This document shows, piece after piece, positions 60,265 through 64,000 of a DNA stretch of 64,000 nucleotides. The DNA comes from Bacillota bacterium (GTDB lineage Bacteria; Bacillota; Clostridia; Christensenellales; Aristaeellaceae). The first letter of the stretch is position 1; every line of letters starts with the position of its first letter. The notes below the pieces were generated by a model. The model was given only the letters and a program-made list of their open reading frames with translations. It was not told the origin of the DNA and did not search any database. The stretch spans positions 1 through 64,000 of the forward strand of contig JAEYOW010000015.1 of NCBI GenBank assembly GCA_023411375.1, in the 5' to 3' direction. Both the position numbers and the translations under genes were made by a program.

Positions 60265-61839
60265 TCATTCGATAATATCCTCCGCAGACGCTTCCGCTGT
60301 CTGCAATTCCGCCTTCTGCCTGTGCTTGAACACCAAGCCCAGCACCTGGATGGTGATCAGCGGCGTCATGGCAACCATGGCGACCACGCCAAACGCATCC
60401 GTAGCGACATCCCCGCCAACGCCCGTACACGCCCCCATCGCCAGCGGCAGCAGAAACGTCGCCGTCATGGGCCCGGAGGCGACCCCGCCGGAATCAAACG
60501 CGATGGAGGTGAAAACCGGCGGTACAAAAATCATTAAGAGCAGCGCGATCGCGTAGCCAGGAATCAGCAGGTACAGGATAGGCAGGCCCGTCAGGATGCG
60601 CAGCATGGCCAAACCTACCGAAACCGATACGCCGATGGACAGGCTCAGGTTCAACGCCTTTCTGGGGATGGAGCCCGCGCTCAGCTCGTACACCTGCTTG
60701 CTGAGCACATGCACGGCAGGCTCGGCCGCCACCACATAATAGCCGATCAGCATGCCGATTGGCACCAGAATCCACCGCGCCTCCAGCGCGGCCAGCAACT
60801 GCCCGATGTAGTTGCCCATAGGCATAAAGCCCACGTTCACGCCCGCCAGGAACAGCACAAGCCCTATATAGGTATACATAAGGCCCGCGCCGATGCGCAC
60901 CAGCTCGCGCCCATTAAGCTTTAACGATATAACCTGGAACAGCAGGAAAAACAACGCTATGGGCAAAAGCGCCGTCGCCACCTCGCCCATGTATTTGGGA
61001 AGCGACTCGGTAAACATCCGCGCCAGAGACTGTGTATCCTCAACGACGGGCAGGACTACGGGCGTATAGGCCGCCCCATCCGGACGGTAGATCAGGCTTA
61101 GGATCATCACGGCCAGGATGGGCCCCACAGAGCACAGCGCCACCAAGCCGAAGCTGTCGTTCTCGGCGTTGCTATCGCTGCGGATGGCGCTGACGCCGAC
61201 GCCCAGCGCCAGGATAAACGGCACGGTCATCGGGCCTGTCGTCACGCCGCCGGAATCAAACGCCACCGCCAGAAAGGATGAGGGCACAAACTGCGCCAGA
61301 ACAAACACCACCGCGTAGCATCCCAGCAAAAGCAGCGACATACGTACCCGAAACAGAATGCGCAGCAACGCCACCACCAGAAACACGCCAACGCCCACGG
61401 CAACGGAAAGAATCAGCGTCATATTGGGCACGCCGGGCACCTGCTCGGCCAGCACCTGTAAATCCGGCTCGGAGATGGTGATGATCATTCCCACCAAAAA
61501 CGAGATCAGCAGCACCACCCACAGCCTTTTGCTGCGTGTCATAGCCGTGCCCACATGCTCTCCAATAGGCGTCATCGCCAAATCGGTACCCAGCGTAAAA
61601 AGTCCCATACCGATTACCAGCATCGCAGCGCCGATCAAAAAGGCCATCATCGCGTCGGTTGGAACGGGCACAAGCAAAAAGCACAGCACCAGCACAATCA
61701 CCGTAATCGGCGCGACAGACGTAAGCGCTTCCTTCCATTTTTCCATCAAAATGTTGCGGTGAGCCTGGCGGCGCTTTTTCATCCGCTTCTTTTTCTGCTT
61801 CAATTCTTCATGCTTTTCCAATAGACGGTCTTTGGGCAT
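60265..61839 (-). CDS. DUF1538 polytopic membrane protein, putative transporter
   Basis: 524 aa. A Lys/Arg-rich N-terminal helix (about 5-30) precedes about 12 membrane helices in two halves. Both halves carry a near-identical motif, AFDSGGVTTGPMTVPFILAL and AFDSGGVASGPMTATFLLPL, so the protein is an inverted or direct repeat, like many transporters. DUF1538 has no characterised function as far as I know. AAGGAG lies 7 nt before ATG 61839. It is flanked by PopT-type and PII-like genes in one operon. Confidence 0.85.
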   Translation of the reverse strand: MPKDRLLEKHEELKQKKKRMKKRRQAHRNILMEKWKEALTSVAPITVIVLVLCFLLVPVPTDAMMAFLIGAAMLVIGMGLFTLGTDLAMTPIGEHVGTAMTRSKRLWVVLLISFLVGMIITISEPDLQVLAEQVPGVPNMTLILSVAVGVGVFLVVALLRILFRVRMSLLLLGCYAVVFVLAQFVPSSFLAVAFDSGGVTTGPMTVPFILALGVGVSAIRSDSNAENDSFGLVALCSVGPILAVMILSLIYRPDGAAYTPVVLPVVEDTQSLARMFTESLPKYMGEVATALLPIALFFLLFQVISLKLNGRELVRIGAGLMYTYIGLVLFLAGVNVGFMPMGNYIGQLLAALEARWILVPIGMLIGYYVVAAEPAVHVLSKQVYELSAGSIPRKALNLSLSIGVSVSVGLAMLRILTGLPILYLLIPGYAIALLLMIFVPPVFTSIAFDSGGVASGPMTATFLLPLAMGACTGVGGDVATDAFGVVAMVAMTPLITIQVLGLVFKHRQKAELQTAEASAEDIIE

Positions 61840-61879
61840 GTCCTCACTCCTTTTTCTTCTGTTAGCCAACGGGGCAACG

Positions 61880-62710
61880 TCACAGGTTCACAGACACTGT
61901 CTCATCCTGAGCCAGCCGGCTCAACCAAAGCGCGCCAAGCACCCCCAGCAACAGCATCAGCAGATCGACCCACAGCCCGTTTCCACTTTCAAACCCGGGC
62001 AGCACCAGACCAACGGACACCAGCAGAAAGCCCAGAACCCCATAGTATGCATAATCCCGCGCATGGTCAAAGAGCCATTTAACGGCCTTCATGCTAAGCA
62101 GCGCGGCCGCCGTAAAGCCGAGTATGATCAGCATGAGGGTTGGGATATGAAGCGTCGAGACGGCGCTCAAAAACGGCTGATACCACCCAAGGTAGATGAG
62201 GATAAACGATGAGGATACGCCGGGTACGATGGTACCAAAGCCTTCGATCGCCCCCGCGAGCAGCGCCTGCCATGGCGAAAGGGAGGCGAGCGCCGTGCCG
62301 CTCTGGGGCAGCAACGCCAGGGGCAGCGCAAGCGCAATGCCCAGCGCAAGCGCCCACAGGCAGCGCGGACGAAACGCGCGCCCTTGATCGGCCTCGCGCA
62401 GCAGGTCGGGAATACCGCCGATGATAAAGCCGGCAAACAGGAACAGCATTGGGGTTTCAAAACGCGCCATGGCAAAACCGAGCCCTTTGGCGGCAATCAA
62501 AAAACCGACGCTTCCGCCCAGCGCGATCGGCAACAAAAACAGAAAGCTGCGCTTTGCGTTTCGAAAAAAACCCAGCACCGCATCCAGCATCGGCCGGTAC
62601 AGGCCAAAGGAAACGGCCATCACGCCCCCGCTGACGCCGGGCAGCACGCAACCGGTGCCGATGAGCACCCCGGCAAAAACATGGTGCCAAAAAACTCCGC
62701 GCTGCCGCAT
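61880..62710 (-). CDS. DUF368 polyprenyl-phosphate transporter, PopT type
   Basis: 276 aa with about eight membrane helices. The two conserved family motifs are CVLPGVSGGVMAVSFGLY and TIVPGVSSSFILIYLGWY. DUF368 proteins (PopT) were recently shown to return undecaprenyl phosphate across the membrane, supporting wall synthesis. GGGAGG lies 6 nt before ATG 62710; the in-frame ATGs upstream lack such a site. It leads the operon with DUF1538 and the PII-like gene. Confidence 0.87.
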   Translation of the reverse strand: MRQRGVFWHHVFAGVLIGTGCVLPGVSGGVMAVSFGLYRPMLDAVLGFFRNAKRSFLFLLPIALGGSVGFLIAAKGLGFAMARFETPMLFLFAGFIIGGIPDLLREADQGRAFRPRCLWALALGIALALPLALLPQSGTALASLSPWQALLAGAIEGFGTIVPGVSSSFILIYLGWYQPFLSAVSTLHIPTLMLIILGFTAAALLSMKAVKWLFDHARDYAYYGVLGFLLVSVGLVLPGFESGNGLWVDLLMLLLGVLGALWLSRLAQDETVSVNL

Positions 62711-62781
62711 GAAAAGCCTCCCTGCCATACGTATCGGGTTACACGAGCGTATGCGTACAGGTTGAGACATATGCCCCATTA

Positions 62782-62810
62782 AGTATACCAATTGAATAGG
62801 AATTAATCAA
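62782..62810 (-). promoter_or_regulatory. Sigma-A promoter of the DUF368/DUF1538/PII-like operon
   Basis: On the minus strand TTGATT and TATACT with 17 bp spacing, about 70 nt before the start codon. Confidence 0.8.
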
Positions 62811-62997
62811 CCGGCAGGACGGAATCATTAGCGCGAAATTAGCGTCCGGCGCCGTTTTTTCTGCATGCCGGGCACATATACATCACAGGCAGAGGCGTTG
62901 GCGGGCGCATGGCGTATTATCTGCCCGTCACGTGTAAAAGCCTGAAAAACAAAAGCAAAAACCGTTTAAAAATGCGTTCTTCCCAAATCTTTCCCTC

Positions 62998-63026
62998 GCA
63001 TAAACCCCCCTCAAAATCCCATACTA
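62998..63026 (+). promoter_or_regulatory. Probable forespore sigma-G promoter of spoVT
   Basis: GCATA and CATACTA with 17 bp between them fit the sigma-G pattern. In Bacillus spoVT is under sigma-G, which supports the reading. The remaining spacer from 62811 shows no vegetative promoter that I trust. Confidence 0.65.
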
Positions 63027-63096
63027 GCCATGCAAAGACAAACGGCAAAGCAATGCGACATGAGCGTTGCACGCGCCGTCAAGGAGGCTGGGAGCA

Positions 63097-63651
63097 ATGC
63101 GGGCAACAGGAATTGTGCGCAGAATAGACGAGCTTGGACGTGTGGTCATTCCCAAGGAAATCAGGCGGACGCTTAGAATTCGGGAGGGCGACCCGCTGGA
63201 AATCTACACCGACCGCGATGGCGAGGTTATTCTTAAAAAATACTCGCCGATCGGGGAAATGTCGGCATTCGCCAAGGATTATACAGAATCCATCTTCCGT
63301 GCCATGGGGCATATCGCATGCATCGTGGACCGGGATCAGGTGGTGGCGGCCAGCGGCGTCAGCAAGAAGGAGCTTTCGGATAAGCCTATCAGCCATGATC
63401 TGGAAACGGCCATTGCCAACCGTCAGACCGTCGCCATCAACCGCTCGGGCGGCGGAAAAATCGTCGCCGTCACCAACGAGGAGGATATCACCGGCTATAC
63501 GGCGCAGGTTGTCTCCCCCATTATTGCCGACGGCGAGGCAATCGGCGCGGTTCTGCTTTTAAGCAAGGAACAGGGCGCAAAGATGGGCGACGCGGAGCTC
63601 AAGGTTGCCGAGACGGCGGCGAGCATCGTGGGCCGCCAGATGGAACAGTAA
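63097..63651 (+). CDS. spoVT: Stage V sporulation protein T
   Basis: 184 aa. The AbrB/MazE-like DNA-binding domain is at 1-50 (GIVRRIDELGRVVIPKEIRR), followed by a GAF domain. It is a forespore transcription factor that adjusts the sigma-G regulon. AAGGAGG lies 9 nt before ATG 63097. It confirms that the organism has an endospore programme. The next gene is a SpoVB/YtgP-like flippase, the same order as spoVT-yabM in Bacillus. Confidence 0.95.
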   Translation: MRATGIVRRIDELGRVVIPKEIRRTLRIREGDPLEIYTDRDGEVILKKYSPIGEMSAFAKDYTESIFRAMGHIACIVDRDQVVAASGVSKKELSDKPISHDLETAIANRQTVAINRSGGGKIVAVTNEEDITGYTAQVVSPIIADGEAIGAVLLLSKEQGAKMGDAELKVAETAASIVGRQMEQ

Positions 63652-63701
63652 GCCGCGCGCCCGCGGCCCATCGCCAGGCAGCGGTCCATTTAATCCAAAA
63701 C

Positions 63702-63749
63702 TTGCAAAAACCGCGGCAATGCGCTTATAATAGGCTTGCTGCGGTTTTT
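63702..63749 (+). terminator. Terminator after spoVT with an embedded promoter
   Basis: AAAAACCGC..GCAA pairs with TTGC..GCGGTTTTT around a 17 nt loop. TTGCAA (63702) and TATAAT (63726-63731) with 18 bp spacing lie across the same hairpin and could start transcription of the flippase gene. Confidence 0.65.
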
Positions 63750-63799
63750 CCATTTCCGGGGAAAAGCCCGCGCATTATTGTCCGTTCGGAGGCGGTTCC

Positions 63800-64000
63800 T
63801 TGAGCGATACGCAGAAATCCATCGTCGGGGGCATGACCATTTTAAGCGTCGTCGGCGTTATCTGCAAGATCGTCGGCGCGCTGTACCGCATTCCCCTGGC
63901 ATGGCTGATCGGGGAACAGGGCATGGGCACCTACCAGCTTGTTTTTCCTACCTATAATATGCTTCTGACCATCTCCTCCGCCGGGCTGCCCGTCGCCATC
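63800..64000 (+). CDS. Polysaccharide flippase, SpoVB/YtgP-like (partial, 5' end only)
   Basis: 67 codons, then the window ends. Start TTG 63800 with GGAGG 7 nt upstream. The sequence ILSVVGVICKIVGALYRIPL, then GEQGMGTYQLVFPTYNM, matches the first two helices of MOP-superfamily flippases such as SpoVB and YtgP, which move lipid-linked precursors across the membrane. Position after spoVT suggests the YabM relative. Confidence 0.85.
   Translation, partial: MSDTQKSIVGGMTILSVVGVICKIVGALYRIPLAWLIGEQGMGTYQLVFPTYNMLLTISSAGLPVAI

Overview
The window is about 60 % GC and looks like a piece of chromosome from an anaerobic, endospore-forming member of the Clostridia. The evidence is a spoVT gene with a sigma-G-like promoter, the start of a SpoVB/YtgP-type flippase, a reverse rubrerythrin, a CD1247-type protein beside EF-P, CdaA/CdaR, AddB and a DUF1538/PII-like pair. 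I saw no rRNA, tRNA, CRISPR array, transposase or prophage gene. Gene starts were moved to the codon with the best Shine-Dalgarno site; several are GTG or TTG.

Region 1-5.6 kb holds housekeeping genes: a PrsA-like foldase, an exonuclease III/YfcE/thioesterase operon, small DUF proteins and an aldehyde dehydrogenase. At 5.7-9.4 kb a promoter, a structured leader with a terminator (possibly a guanidine-IV riboswitch) and a MATE pump precede a PHP phosphoesterase. These are followed by a secreted protein with two barnase domains and a barstar-like inhibitor. At 9.4-13.3 kb, on the minus strand, is a sugar or glycerophosphodiester ABC importer with a glycerophosphodiesterase, divergent from a LysR regulator. 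At 13.5-24.2 kb is an arabinoside utilisation locus: binding protein, two permeases, a YesMN-type two-component pair, GH127 and GH43. It is interrupted by a 386 bp palindrome-rich spacer. Neither importer has its own ATPase in the window.

Region 24-34 kb carries mnmE and addB (divergent), a small P-loop protein, two polytopic envelope proteins (DUF6056-like and GT39) and thrC. At 34-35.4 kb is a Cys-rich gene pair of unknown function. At 35.6-39.6 kb are a reverse rubrerythrin, a textbook fluoride riboswitch controlling a CPA2-type antiporter, and a secreted FMN-binding protein with two near-identical repeats. Region 39.7-50 kb (minus strand) contains hom, coaX, an ECF S-component gene with a sharply AT-rich centre, a CD1247 protein, efp, an aminopeptidase P, a LUD protein, a CapA protein, a degenerate Noc/ParB, rsmG, a YdcF protein and radC.

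At 50.4-56.9 kb the c-di-AMP synthase operon cdaA-cdaR continues with a Pro-rich membrane protein, a MinD/ParA-like ATPase, rsmF and an aldo/keto reductase. At 57-62.8 kb (minus strand) are an acyl-CoA synthetase with its XRE-cupin regulator, and an operon of DUF368 (PopT-type polyprenyl-phosphate transporter), DUF1538 and a tandem PII-like protein. The window ends with spoVT and a truncated flippase gene.

The points most worth following up are the double barnase with one degenerate copy, the fluoride-responsive antiporter, the multi-site flavoprotein, the DUF1538/PII-like pair and the low-GC patch inside the S-component gene.
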